From Chloroflexota bacterium (GTDB lineage Bacteria > Chloroflexota > Anaerolineae > Anaerolineales > Villigracilaceae), in NCBI GenBank assembly GCA_016234485.1, contig JACRBL010000052.1, positions 113,942 through 177,941 of the forward strand: a stretch of 64,000 nt of DNA. The letters are read 5' to 3'. The notes under the pieces were generated by a model that was not told where the DNA came from, made no database searches, and worked only from the letters and a program-made list of their open reading frames with translations. The position numbers and the translations under genes were made by a program. This document shows, one piece after another, positions 33,815-43,633 of this stretch (position 1 is its first letter; every line of letters starts with the position of its first letter).

Positions 33815-36800
33815 ATGACTAAAGGCGGAAGAAATAACAAACCGAGGCGATTGTTCGCTTCGTTCATGCGGGCCGTGCCAGTGGTTGCAATGATGCTGGC
33901 CGCCTCGCAGGCGCTTTACATGGTTGGCGTTTTGGCCGCGGGCGAGTTCAGCGTGTCGCTGACTGATTCGCTTTTTACCGATGTGAATGGCAACCTGCAA
34001 GTCAATATGGGCGATACCGTGCAGTACACAGCCGCCATCACCAACACTAGCGGCTCGGCCCAGACGACCGTTGCATATTCCAACACGATTGACTCAAACA
34101 CCACCCTCGTGCCTGGCTCGGTGAAGACCACGCCGATCGCGCGGAACGATGGCGGGCATAGCACAGTGGGCAACGTCCAACTTTCCGTGGCGGCCCCAGG
34201 CGTGTTGACGAACGATTCCGATCCCGATGGCGGCGCGTTGACCATGAACGGCGTGAACGGCTGTGCCGACGTGACCGCGCCTTTCGTCTGCGCGGCGGCC
34301 TCGGCCAACGGCGGCGACGTGACCCTCAACGCTGACGGCAGTTTCACCTTTAACCCCGCGCCGGGCTTCTCTGGAACCGATACCTTCACCTACACCGTGC
34401 GCGACGCCGACAGTAATACCGACCCGGCCACCGTCAGCATCACAGTTGGAACGCCCGTGTGGTTCATCAATAGTTCGTCCCCTGGCCCCGGCGACGGGCG
34501 TTTTACCTCCCCGTTTAGCAGTGTTGCCAACTACAACACCACCGCGGCAGATGACCCCGGCGACACCATCTTTGTTTACCAGGGCGCGGGCGCTTACACG
34601 GGGACCCTCACCCTGTTGAACACCCAGCAATTGATCGGTCATGGCGTCGGGTTGACTGTCGCCCCGAACCTGTCCATTGCTGTAGGCACACGCCCCACCC
34701 TCGCCAATATCACGCTCGCCTCGGGCAACACCGTGCGCGGCTTGAATGTGAGCGCCTCCAGCGGTACGGGCATTAGCGGCGGAAGCGTGGGCGCGTTGAC
34801 GATTAACAACGCATCCGTCACTAACGCAGCCGGCACGGCCGTCAGCCTCACTGGCGGCGCGCTGACCGTCACGTTTGATAGCGTTTCGGCCACCGGCGGC
34901 GCGAGCGGAATCATCCTCGCGACCACCACCGGCTCCTTCACCGCGAACGGCGGAACGATCAGCGCTTCCACCTCCGACGGCATCTCGCTGACGAACGTGA
35001 CCAACATCACCCTGAGCGGGATGACGATCTCTGGCTCTGCGCGGCACGGCATTAACGGCACGCTGGTTAATACCTTGAGCCTCACCAACGTGGCCCTGAC
35101 CAACGTGGGCGATGCCGACGCGGAAGACGCGCTCTTCTTTGCCACGCCAAACGCCGCCAACCTGACCGGTACGCTCACCATGACCAACGTGGATATTACC
35201 AATTTTACCGAGCGCGGGTTGAGCGTCATTAACAACTCTGGCAATCTGAATGCCACCATCAACAATACCAGCAGTTTTACAGACAATCACGACACCTTTG
35301 GCTCGAACGCCATTCACGTGGAATCCGCTGGCTCGGCCGGCATCACATTGACCGTCAACGGAACCGCCTTCGATAATATCGAATCCTATTCCGTTAACTT
35401 CATCGGTGGCGGAAGCGGCACGAACTTGTTGTCGGTGAGCAACACCAACACCACCAACTCCGGCGGCGGCGATAACTTCCCCTCTGGCGGCCTGGTTCAG
35501 CTCTTTTCGCAGAACAACGCCGTGACCCGTTTCACGATCAACGCCAACACCATCACAGACGCCATTGAAGGCGTTGTGATCGCGACGGCTGGCCCCACCC
35601 AGGCCGGTAATCTTGACGGCACGATCTCCAACAACATCATCTCCATGGACGCAGTCGCCGGCGTGGGCGATGGCATCCGCCTCGCAGTGGACGGTTTCTC
35701 CGCGGCCGATGACGCCACCTTCACCATCGCCGTCACCGGCAACACGATTGACCTTAACAGCGTAGGCGACGACGGCATCCAGGTTCTCCATCGCGACCAC
35801 CTCGGCGACTTGTACCTGCGCATCGAAAACAATACGATCCGCGAGACCCTTTCTGAGGCCATTCGCTATTTCTCAGATGAAGACCTCGGTGTTTTTGCCG
35901 CAGGCTCGCCCAGCGCCCAGATTTTGTTTGCCAACAATGTCCTGACCGCCATTGACGTGGACAATAATGAAAATGAAGTCTACTTTGGCACAGACGATGA
36001 AGCCTTCGCCTGCGTTCACATGACGGGCAACTCGTTTGGCAATATCAACTTCAACGTGGCTACCACTTCGCAGACGCAAATCACCCAGGCCAACACGGGT
36101 GCGCTTTCGGGGGCGAATGGCGGCTCCACCGTATCCATTTCCGCGGGAGCGCTTTTGTTCAACGGAGGCTGCACCAACCCGCCCATGCCTACGGCCTTTA
36201 CGATCCCTACCCTGGCGGATGAGCCAACCTTTGTCGCGCCCCAGGCCGCGGCTGGCGTTTCCTCGCAGGCCTCCCTGCCCGCTGTCGGTGACTTCTTCGC
36301 CTCGCTCGGTGCGCAGACCTCCCGCTTTATCAACGGCGTGATCGAATCCGCCCGCGTCCAGCCGGCCCACGCCAGCGGCGAAACCGTCAACGTGTCGCTG
36401 GGCAACTTTGACATCGGCCAGGCCGTCACCATCACCTACCGCGTCACGGTGGATAACCCCGTCTCGCCGGTGGGCGCCACGCAGATCAGCACGCAGGGCA
36501 CGCTCAGCGCGGCCTCCATCACCTCCATCCTTTCGGACGATCCCGCCGTGGGCGGCGCGACCGACCCAACCGTCACGCCCCTCGCGGATGAGACCCCGCC
36601 CGATACCAGCATCACCGTCGCCCCGCCCGATCCCAGCAACGACGCCACCCCCTCCTTCACCTTCAGCGGTTCCGATAACATCACCCTGCCGGCCAATCTC
36701 ACCTTCCAATGCCGCATGGACTCGGATCCATTCGCATCCTGCACATCGGTACATACCACGGCCGCGCTCGGCGGAGGTTCACACACCTTTGAAGTGAAGG

Positions 36801-39800
36801 CCACCGATCAGGCTGGCAACACCGACGCCTCGCCCGCTTCGTACACGTGGACGGTTGACCTGACCGCCCCCGACGTGACCGTTGAAGAGGCCGCCGGACA
36901 GGTGGACCCGACCAACCTCAGCCCGGTGGAATTCACCGCCACCTTCACCGAATCCGTCACCGGCTTCGACTCTACCGACGTGACCGTTGGCGGCACGGCC
37001 CTGCCCACCACGGCGCTCGTCACTGAGATCGCGCCGAACGATGGCACGACCTACAAAATCGAAGTCAGTGGCATGAGTGTTAAGGGAACTGTCACCGCTT
37101 CGATTGACGCCAGCAAGGCCACCGATGCGGCTGGCAACGGCAACGACGCCTCCACCAGCGCCGACAACGAGGTGACCTTCGATGCCTTCCCGTCCGCAGT
37201 GACCATCGAGCAGGCCGCCGGACAACTTGACCCGACCGGCTCCAGCCCGATTGAATTTACCGCCACCTTCGACGAACCCGTGAGCGGCTTCGACTCCACC
37301 GATGTGACCGTTGGCGGAACGGCCAACCCGACCACGTCCATCGTCACCGAGATCGCGCCGATGGACGGAACGACTTATAAAGTCGAAGTCAGCGGCATGA
37401 CAAATGATGGAACCGTCACCGCCTCCATTAATGCCAACGCGGCCCAGGATGCTTTGGGCAACCTGAGCGCGGCCTCCACCAGCGGCGACAACCAGGTGAC
37501 CTTCGACGCCGCCTCGCCCAGCGTGACCGTCGAAGAGGCCGCGGGACAGGCTGACCCGACCGGTTCCAGCCCGATTGAATTCACCGCGGTCTTCACCGAA
37601 CTTGTGACCGGCTTCGACGGCTCAGACGTGACCGTTGGCGGAACGGCCAACCCCACCACCGCCGTCGTCACCGAGATCGCGCCGATGAACGGAACGACCT
37701 ATAAAGTCGAAGTCAGCGGCATGGCGAATGACGGAACCGTCACCGCCTCCATTGACGCCAACAAAGTTTTGGATGTGGCCAGCAACGGCAACAACGCCTC
37801 CACCAGCGCCGACAACGAGGTCACCTACGACGCCACCGCGCCCGACGTGACGGTTGAACAGGCCGTGACTGACCCGACCAACGTCAGCCCGATCGAATTC
37901 ACCGCCACCTTCACCGAACCCGTGAGCGGCTTCGACGGCTCAGACGTGACCGTTGGCGGATCGGCCAACCCGACCACGGCAACTGTCACCGAGATCGCGC
38001 CGATGGACGGAACCACCTACAAAGTGGAAGTCAGCGGCATGGCGAATGACGGAACCGTCACTGCCTCCATTGACGCCAATAAAGCCGCCGATGCGGCCGG
38101 CAATGGCAACGACGCATCCACTAGCGCCGACAACACCGTCACGTATGACGTGACCGCGCCCGACGTCACGGTGGAACAGGCCGCGGGCCAGCTTGACCCG
38201 ACCAGCGTCAGCCCGATCGAATTCACCGCCACCTTCACCGAACCTGTCACCGGATTTGACGGCGCAGACGTGACCGTTGGCGGATCGGCCAACCCGACCA
38301 CGGCAACTGTCACCGAGATCGCGCCGAACGATGGCACCACATACAAAGTGGAAGTCAGCGGCATGGCGAATGACGGAACTGTCACTGCCTCCATTGACGC
38401 CAACAAAGCCAAGGACGCGGCCGGCAACAGCAACACCGCCTCTACGAGTGGCGATAACCAGGTTCTCTACGACGCCACCCCGCCCGATGTCACGATCGAT
38501 CAGGCCGCGACCCAACTCGACCCGACTAACTCCAGCACGATTGAGTTCACCGCGGTCTTCACCGAACTCGTGACCGGCTTCGACGGCACAGATGTGACCG
38601 TTGGCGGCACGGCCAATCCGACCACCGCCGTCGTCACCGAGATCGCGCCGATGGATGGAACCACCTACAAGGTCGAAGTCAGCGGCATGGCAAATGATGG
38701 AACCGTCACCGCCTCCATTGATGCGAACAAAGTCCAGGACGTGGCCGGCAAACCGAATAACGCCTCCACCAGCGGCGACAACCAGGTTCTCTACGACGCC
38801 ACCGCGCCGGATGTGACCATCGAAGAGGCCGCCGGACAGGCAGACCCGACCAACGTCAGCCCGATCGAATTCACCGTCACCTTCACCGAATCCGTGACGG
38901 GCTTCGACGGCTCCGATGTGACTCTCGGCGGCGGGGCCAACCCGACCACCGCCACAGTCACCGAGATCGCGCCGAATAACGGCACAACCTACAAAGTGGA
39001 AGTCAGCGGCATGGCGAACGATGGAATCGTCACCGCTTCCCTCCTCGCGGGCGTTGCGCTAGACGATGCCGGCAACGGCAACACCGCCTCCACCAGCGCG
39101 GATAACCAGGTCACCTACGATGGCACCGCGCCCCAAACGACCATAGACCCGCCGACGCCAGCCGATCCTACCAACGCCACTTCGGCCACCCTGTTCTTCA
39201 GCGCCGCAGACGACGTCTCCGCGCCCGACTTCCTGACCTTCAAGTGCAGTTTCGACGGTAGCGCCTACGCGACCTGTACCAGCCCGCAAAACTTCACCAG
39301 CCTTGCGGATGGCCCGCACACCTTCAGCGTGAAGGCCACGGATACCGTCGGCAATGAAGACGCCACCCCCGCCACCCACACCTGGACGGTGGATAACGTC
39401 GCGCCGACCGGCGTTATGACCTCCACCGCCACCGATCCGACCAACGTCGCGCCCATCCCGGTCACGGTCCAATTCAGCGAAACGGTGACCGGCTTCGATG
39501 CCAGCGACATGGACGTGTTGGTGAACGCCAGCGTCAGCGACTTCGCGATGGTGGATGGCGATACCTACACCTTCAACCTGAACCCGCTCGGACAGGGAAC
39601 CGTTTCAGCCACCATCAGCGCCGGCCGCTTTGCCGATGTTGGCGGGCTGAACTTCAACGCCGATCCGATCTCATTCACGATCGTGTACGATAGCGCCAAC
39701 CCCACCGTAACGGTCGAACAGGCCGCGGGACAGGCCGACCCGACCGGTTCTAGCCCGATCAAATTCACTGCCACCTTCAATGAGCCCGTCATCGGCTTCG

Positions 39801-41509
39801 CCTCCTCAGACGTGACCGTTGGCGGAACCGCCCTGCCCACCACCGCCGTTGTCACCGAGATCGCGCCGAACGATGGCACGACCTACAAGGTAGAAGTCAG
39901 CGGCATGACCGCGCTCGGCACAGTGACCGCCAGCATCCCCGCCCTGGCCGCGCAGGATGAGGCTGGAAACAAAAATGACGCATCCACGAGTTTGGACAAC
40001 ACCGTCGAGTTCATTGACGACCAGGCCCCAGAGACCGTCATCAACAGCGGCCCGGTCAACCCCACCAACAGCGGCAACGCTTCGTTCACCTTCTCCGGCA
40101 CGGATAACTACACCGCGCCGGGCGCGTTGACCTTTGAATGTATGTTGGATGGCGGCGGATTCTCCTCCTGCTCCAGCGCCAAGACCTACAGCGGACTGGC
40201 CGATGGCTGGCACATCTTCAAAGTGCGCGCTGTGGACGCCTCTGGCAACAAGGACGCGACACCCGCCACCCACACCTGGAAGATTGACACGGCCCGCCCG
40301 AGCGTCACCATCAACCAGGCCGCGAGCCAGTCGGACCCGACCAATGCCACACAGATCAGATTCACGGCGGTCTTTAGCGAACCCGTAAGCGGCTTCACCG
40401 GCGCAGACGTGACCATCAGCGGCACGGCGGGCGCCACCACAGCCACTGTTACCGGCGGCCCCGTCACCTACACCGTGAAAGTCAGCGGCATGACCAGTGC
40501 AGGATCGGTGGTTGTGACGATCGGCGCCAACAAAGCCACCGACACGGCTGGAAACGACAACACGGCCTCCACCAGTACCGACAACCGGGTCACCTACCAT
40601 CCAGATGGCATAGCGCCGAACACCGTCATCAACAGCCACCCGGACAACGCGACTACCAGCAAGCAGGCCGTCTTCACCTTCTCTGGCACAGATAACATCA
40701 CGCCCGCCAACGCCTTGACCTTTGAATGTCAGTTGGATGGCGGCGGCTTCTCCTCCTGCGCCAGCCCGAAGACGTACAACAACCTGGCCCTCGGACTCCA
40801 CACCTTCAAAGTGCGCGCCAAAGACGCGGCAGGCAACGTGGACGCCACCCCGGCCACCTTCACCTGGGAGATTACCACCAGCGCCGACGTCACCACGATT
40901 AACATGGCATGTGGCGCTCCCACGCCCATCACCGGCAAGATCAACTTCAGGCTCCTCGATCCGGAAGGCGACCTGCTCACGATGACCTTCGTATCCAGTT
41001 CCAATCAGAATCTTGTGCCGAATGCCAACGTGCACATCAATGGCTTGGGCGAGATACGCACCGTTGTGATCACAGGCGCGCCGGGCGTCAGCGGCGTATC
41101 AGTTGTCACCTTCCACCTGAGCGATGGTAGAAGCATTACGCCGCTCGTCATTACCTTCAAGGTCGGAACGAACGGTAACAACACCATCAATGGCACCTCC
41201 GGCATTGACATGATCTTCGGCCTGAACGGCGCGGACGTCATCAACGGCGGCGGAGGCGATGACCTGCTCTGCGGCGGCACAGGCGACGACACGCTCAACG
41301 GCGACGCCGACAACGATACTCTCTTCGGCGGCGAGGGCGACGACACCCTCAACGGTGGTTTGGGCGACGACACCCTGCGCGGCGCGAACGGCGTAGACGT
41401 CCTCACCGGCAACGCTGGCAAAGACCATTTCAGCGGCGGCCCAGGTCTGGACGAGATCGTGGACTACACGCCCTCTGAAGGCGACACCAAAGATTCATCC
41501 ACCCCGTAA
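33815..41509 (+). CDS. Giant secreted repeat protein: beta-helix, Ig-like repeats and C-terminal RTX
   Basis: A 2564-residue exported protein. Residues about 18-42 form a signal segment. Residues about 110-210 resemble a cadherin/VCBS-type domain (PGVLTNDSDPDGG ... GFSGTDTFTYTVRDADS). Residues about 220-760 look like a right-handed beta-helix. From about 1020 to 1770 there are seven near-identical units of about 108 residues (SPIEFTATFTEPVTGF, VTEIAPMDGTTYKVEVSG, TVTASIDANKA), with further diverged units to about 2280. Four Ig-like units (type FTFSGTDN) intervene. Residues about 2450-2545 are RTX nonapeptides (GGGGDDLLCGG, GGEGDDTLNGG) that bind calcium. It probably acts as an adhesin or surface-layer filament. 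It directly follows the collar genes. Confidence 0.88.
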   Translation: MTKGGRNNKPRRLFASFMRAVPVVAMMLAASQALYMVGVLAAGEFSVSLTDSLFTDVNGNLQVNMGDTVQYTAAITNTSGSAQTTVAYSNTIDSNTTLVPGSVKTTPIARNDGGHSTVGNVQLSVAAPGVLTNDSDPDGGALTMNGVNGCADVTAPFVCAAASANGGDVTLNADGSFTFNPAPGFSGTDTFTYTVRDADSNTDPATVSITVGTPVWFINSSSPGPGDGRFTSPFSSVANYNTTAADDPGDTIFVYQGAGAYTGTLTLLNTQQLIGHGVGLTVAPNLSIAVGTRPTLANITLASGNTVRGLNVSASSGTGISGGSVGALTINNASVTNAAGTAVSLTGGALTVTFDSVSATGGASGIILATTTGSFTANGGTISASTSDGISLTNVTNITLSGMTISGSARHGINGTLVNTLSLTNVALTNVGDADAEDALFFATPNAANLTGTLTMTNVDITNFTERGLSVINNSGNLNATINNTSSFTDNHDTFGSNAIHVESAGSAGITLTVNGTAFDNIESYSVNFIGGGSGTNLLSVSNTNTTNSGGGDNFPSGGLVQLFSQNNAVTRFTINANTITDAIEGVVIATAGPTQAGNLDGTISNNIISMDAVAGVGDGIRLAVDGFSAADDATFTIAVTGNTIDLNSVGDDGIQVLHRDHLGDLYLRIENNTIRETLSEAIRYFSDEDLGVFAAGSPSAQILFANNVLTAIDVDNNENEVYFGTDDEAFACVHMTGNSFGNINFNVATTSQTQITQANTGALSGANGGSTVSISAGALLFNGGCTNPPMPTAFTIPTLADEPTFVAPQAAAGVSSQASLPAVGDFFASLGAQTSRFINGVIESARVQPAHASGETVNVSLGNFDIGQAVTITYRVTVDNPVSPVGATQISTQGTLSAASITSILSDDPAVGGATDPTVTPLADETPPDTSITVAPPDPSNDATPSFTFSGSDNITLPANLTFQCRMDSDPFASCTSVHTTAALGGGSHTFEVKATDQAGNTDASPASYTWTVDLTAPDVTVEEAAGQVDPTNLSPVEFTATFTESVTGFDSTDVTVGGTALPTTALVTEIAPNDGTTYKIEVSGMSVKGTVTASIDASKATDAAGNGNDASTSADNEVTFDAFPSAVTIEQAAGQLDPTGSSPIEFTATFDEPVSGFDSTDVTVGGTANPTTSIVTEIAPMDGTTYKVEVSGMTNDGTVTASINANAAQDALGNLSAASTSGDNQVTFDAASPSVTVEEAAGQADPTGSSPIEFTAVFTELVTGFDGSDVTVGGTANPTTAVVTEIAPMNGTTYKVEVSGMANDGTVTASIDANKVLDVASNGNNASTSADNEVTYDATAPDVTVEQAVTDPTNVSPIEFTATFTEPVSGFDGSDVTVGGSANPTTATVTEIAPMDGTTYKVEVSGMANDGTVTASIDANKAADAAGNGNDASTSADNTVTYDVTAPDVTVEQAAGQLDPTSVSPIEFTATFTEPVTGFDGADVTVGGSANPTTATVTEIAPNDGTTYKVEVSGMANDGTVTASIDANKAKDAAGNSNTASTSGDNQVLYDATPPDVTIDQAATQLDPTNSSTIEFTAVFTELVTGFDGTDVTVGGTANPTTAVVTEIAPMDGTTYKVEVSGMANDGTVTASIDANKVQDVAGKPNNASTSGDNQVLYDATAPDVTIEEAAGQADPTNVSPIEFTVTFTESVTGFDGSDVTLGGGANPTTATVTEIAPNNGTTYKVEVSGMANDGIVTASLLAGVALDDAGNGNTASTSADNQVTYDGTAPQTTIDPPTPADPTNATSATLFFSAADDVSAPDFLTFKCSFDGSAYATCTSPQNFTSLADGPHTFSVKATDTVGNEDATPATHTWTVDNVAPTGVMTSTATDPTNVAPIPVTVQFSETVTGFDASDMDVLVNASVSDFAMVDGDTYTFNLNPLGQGTVSATISAGRFADVGGLNFNADPISFTIVYDSANPTVTVEQAAGQADPTGSSPIKFTATFNEPVIGFASSDVTVGGTALPTTAVVTEIAPNDGTTYKVEVSGMTALGTVTASIPALAAQDEAGNKNDASTSLDNTVEFIDDQAPETVINSGPVNPTNSGNASFTFSGTDNYTAPGALTFECMLDGGGFSSCSSAKTYSGLADGWHIFKVRAVDASGNKDATPATHTWKIDTARPSVTINQAASQSDPTNATQIRFTAVFSEPVSGFTGADVTISGTAGATTATVTGGPVTYTVKVSGMTSAGSVVVTIGANKATDTAGNDNTASTSTDNRVTYHPDGIAPNTVINSHPDNATTSKQAVFTFSGTDNITPANALTFECQLDGGGFSSCASPKTYNNLALGLHTFKVRAKDAAGNVDATPATFTWEITTSADVTTINMACGAPTPITGKINFRLLDPEGDLLTMTFVSSSNQNLVPNANVHINGLGEIRTVVITGAPGVSGVSVVTFHLSDGRSITPLVITFKVGTNGNNTINGTSGIDMIFGLNGADVINGGGGDDLLCGGTGDDTLNGDADNDTLFGGEGDDTLNGGLGDDTLRGANGVDVLTGNAGKDHFSGGPGLDEIVDYTPSEGDTKDSSTP
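36874..39125 (+). repeat. Seven tandem 318-325-bp repeats within the giant gene
   Basis: Unit starts are at 36874, 37199, 37523, 37847, 38165, 38489 and 38813. Neighbouring units share long identical DNA stretches, so copy number could change by recombination or be mis-assembled. Confidence 0.9.
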
Positions 41510-41523
41510 CAATCCAAACGAAA

Positions 41524-41552
41524 GGGGAGCGAGGCCAAAAACCTCGCTCCCC
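41524..41552 (+). terminator. Hairpin after the giant gene (terminator without T run)
   Basis: A perfect 11-bp stem, GGGGAGCGAGG with CCTCGCTCCCC, seven-base loop. The following CAAACC is not a U tract, so termination may be weak and the small Tat gene may be co-transcribed. Confidence 0.5.
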
Positions 41553-41568
41553 AAACCTGGAGAATGCA

Positions 41569-41898
41569 ATGAACATCAATCGTAGAGACTTTCTCAAACT
41601 AAGCGGGGTGGCGGCCGTGGCGCTTGCGGCGCCCGTGGGCATCCTTGGCGGCTATCTCGCCTCCGTCAAAACCGTCCAGGTGGAAGGCAAACTCTTCCGC
41701 GCCGTGGACGATGGACGAGTGTACCTCTCGCACGACGACGGCGAAAGCTGGACGCCGCTCGCCAACTTCGGCTCACACCTCGACATCAACAGCCTCACCG
41801 CCATTCCCGGCGGACGCATCTACGCCCGCTTTGGCGTAAATGGTCACGGCTTCGAACTCATCTACACCCTCAAAGACAACACCTGGCGAACCGTTTAA
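41569..41898 (+). CDS. Small Tat-exported protein with one BNR/beta-propeller-like repeat
   Basis: A 109-residue protein. The N-terminus is a twin-arginine signal (NRRDFLKLSGVAAVALAAPVG). The mature part has a single RVYLSHDDGESWTPLANF motif like a sialidase Asp-box, too little for a full propeller. It follows the giant protein gene and may be its accessory. Its stop codon overlaps that of the convergent ligase gene in a TTTAAA palindrome. Confidence 0.7.
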   Translation: MNINRRDFLKLSGVAAVALAAPVGILGGYLASVKTVQVEGKLFRAVDDGRVYLSHDDGESWTPLANFGSHLDINSLTAIPGGRIYARFGVNGHGFELIYTLKDNTWRTV

Positions 41899-42710
41899 AC
41901 CCGTTCCGTCCAACCTGCATGACCATACTTCTCGCGGACCAGTTCATCGGCCCGCGAGTTTTCTTTTGGACTCAACTCCCCGCCCTCAAACTGGATTCCC
42001 AACTCCGCTTCAAATGCGCGGACCATCGCGCGGGCCGCGTCGTCTTGGGCCACCACCTGGCCCAAAGCGGATTCCACCGTCGCGGCGCGCGCCAGCAGGC
42101 GCGCCGCCGCGTCAGCGCGCACGGACTCCTCCGCGAAGGCCAGGGCCTGGGTGATGCGCGCCAGGTCGCCGAAAAGGGGAAGCGAGCCATGTTGCAAAAC
42201 GCCTTCTTTTCTGCGTGCCTGCGCCGAGCCGATTAACTTTTTTCCGTCCACTGTAATTTCATACGTGGAAGGCACCTCAAAACAGACGGGATTGCTCTTG
42301 CCGCTTTCGTCTGCTTTGCCTTCTTTCATTTCGACGGACATTCCGAGTTCCTGCACCGTGAGGAGCAAAGCCTTCGCCAATCGGTTGTACGATTCAAGCA
42401 CACTGCCCGCCAGAATGGGATTATCCGCGGGGCCGATGACCGAGTAGGTCAGTTCGTCGGTGTGAAGGATGGCGCGGCCGCCGGTGATGCGCCGCACCAC
42501 ATCCCAGCCGCGGGCGCGCAGGCGCGCAGAGTCTACGTCCGCGAAGGGTTGGGCCACTCCCAGCGAGAGGCAGGCCGGGGTCCACGCGTACAGCCGCAGG
42601 GTCGGGAGCGACGCGCCGCGTCCGATCGATTCGAGAATCGATTCGTCCACGGCCATGTTCCACGCGCCAGAAGCGGGGGGAGTCGAGAGAAGTCGCCAGG
42701 ATGTTTTCAT
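41895..42710 (-). CDS. lplA: Lipoate-protein ligase A family protein
   Basis: A 271-residue BPL/LplA/LipB-fold protein that attaches lipoate or octanoate to lipoyl domains. It has SGAWNMAVDESILE, LSLGVAQPF, VRRITGGRAILHTDELTYSV, CFEVPSTYEITVDGKKLIGSAQAR and VLQHGSLPL. The octanoyltransferase LipM is an alternative within this family. I placed the start at 42710, because a TATAAT lies 9 bases upstream and the longer frame would begin before that promoter. Confidence 0.9.
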   Translation of the reverse strand: MKTSWRLLSTPPASGAWNMAVDESILESIGRGASLPTLRLYAWTPACLSLGVAQPFADVDSARLRARGWDVVRRITGGRAILHTDELTYSVIGPADNPILAGSVLESYNRLAKALLLTVQELGMSVEMKEGKADESGKSNPVCFEVPSTYEITVDGKKLIGSAQARRKEGVLQHGSLPLFGDLARITQALAFAEESVRADAAARLLARAATVESALGQVVAQDDAARAMVRAFEAELGIQFEGGELSPKENSRADELVREKYGHAGWTERV

Positions 42711-42719
42711 CGTGCGTCC

Positions 42720-42727
42720 ATTATAAT
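42720..42727. promoter_or_regulatory. Shared palindromic -10 for divergent lplA and membrane-protein genes
   Basis: ATTATAAT reads TATAAT on both strands (42725-42720 minus, 42722-42727 plus). On the minus strand it lies 9 bases before the lplA ATG (leaderless). On the plus strand it lies 33 bases before an ATG with AGGAGG. The two directions should exclude each other. Confidence 0.5.
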
Positions 42728-42760
42728 GGCGGGAGCAGAAATCCATTCAGGAGGCATGAC

Positions 42761-43585
42761 ATGAACGAAGTGGTTTTGCGCGCGATGAGCGTGGGCGAGT
42801 TGTTGGACAAGGCGTTTCGAATCTATCGAAGCAAGTTTCTTTTGCTGATCGCGATTCTGGCGGTGGCGCTTATCCCCGACTCTCTTATCAGGCTTGTTGC
42901 TATTTTTTATTTTCCAGGAAGTTTTGGGTCTTTATTGACGTCGTGGGCGCAAATCCTCATTCGACTCATTGCGACTGTTTCCTTGACCGTCTTTATTTCA
43001 TACACATATCTGGAAAAGCCGATTACCTTTCAAAATGCGTTTTCTTTTGGGTTGAAGCGATATTGGTCTGTGTTTGGCGCTAATTTTCTCGTCGGCATTA
43101 TGATTGGTATGCCGATTGCATTTGTAGGGGCTTGTATAGTTTTTACGATTGGCAGCGCGGCTGTTGGTTTAATTATTCTCTTTCTTCCGCTTATTGTGTT
43201 CTTTTCCGCCAAATGGTCTATGAGTATGCCTGCGATCGTTTTGGAAAATCTTGGCGCTTCTGATGGGTTGAAACGAAGTTGGAATCTGACGGATGAGTAT
43301 TTCTGGCGTGTGTTGGGAACATCGTTCGCCGCTACTTTGCTGACATGGTTAATCACTCTTCTTCCCTCGTATGCCTTTGCGTACTTATTTACGATGGTCA
43401 ATCTTGACCCAAAGATCGTTCAGTTTTTCAGCCTTATGATAGAACAAGTTGCTACATTGATTGCGTCTCCCTTCTCCATCGCGGCGACGGTCTTGATCTA
43501 TTACGACCTGCACATCCGCAAGGAGGGATTTGATTTGCAGGTGTTGGCGGATACATCGAACGAGCCGGTTGTTAGCGCGGAGTAG
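42761..43585 (+). CDS. Multi-pass membrane protein (glycerophosphodiester-phosphodiesterase membrane-domain-like)
   Basis: A 274-residue protein with about six hydrophobic helices and the opening MSVGELLDKAFRIYRSKF, typical of this membrane-domain family. The segment DGLKRSWNLTDEYFWRVLG is also characteristic. No catalytic domain is present. It is less GC-rich than its neighbours. The ATG at 42761 has a perfect AGGAGG; an upstream frame to 42701 overlaps lplA. Confidence 0.75.
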   Translation: MNEVVLRAMSVGELLDKAFRIYRSKFLLLIAILAVALIPDSLIRLVAIFYFPGSFGSLLTSWAQILIRLIATVSLTVFISYTYLEKPITFQNAFSFGLKRYWSVFGANFLVGIMIGMPIAFVGACIVFTIGSAAVGLIILFLPLIVFFSAKWSMSMPAIVLENLGASDGLKRSWNLTDEYFWRVLGTSFAATLLTWLITLLPSYAFAYLFTMVNLDPKIVQFFSLMIEQVATLIASPFSIAATVLIYYDLHIRKEGFDLQVLADTSNEPVVSAE

Positions 43586-43586
43586 T

Positions 43587-43633
43587 GAGTACTGCGTATT
43601 GCGTGATACGCAGTACGTTTTACGCAGTACGCA
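43587..43633. repeat. Palindrome GTACTGCGTA / TACGCAGTAC supplying a stop codon
   Basis: Repeated GTACTGCGTA and TACGCAGTAC motifs lie between the convergent genes. They extend into the last codons of the DapA-family gene, whose final Arg-Thr-Ala and TAA stop come from the repeat. Related strings occur at 11251-11275 and 21362-21388. Confidence 0.6.

Noticed and set aside
36874..39125. CRISPR array
   Set aside because: The repeats are 318-325 bp, contiguous and in frame, encoding Ig-like domains. No short repeats with unique spacers occur anywhere in the window.
34094..41035. Long minus-strand ORFs opposite the giant repeat protein (568 and 409 codons)
   Set aside because: They mirror the repeat structure of the plus-strand gene and show no family motifs or ribosome sites.
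31244..41898. Prophage
   Set aside because: Only collar-type fibre domains are present. No integrase, terminase, portal, capsid or lysis gene is seen.
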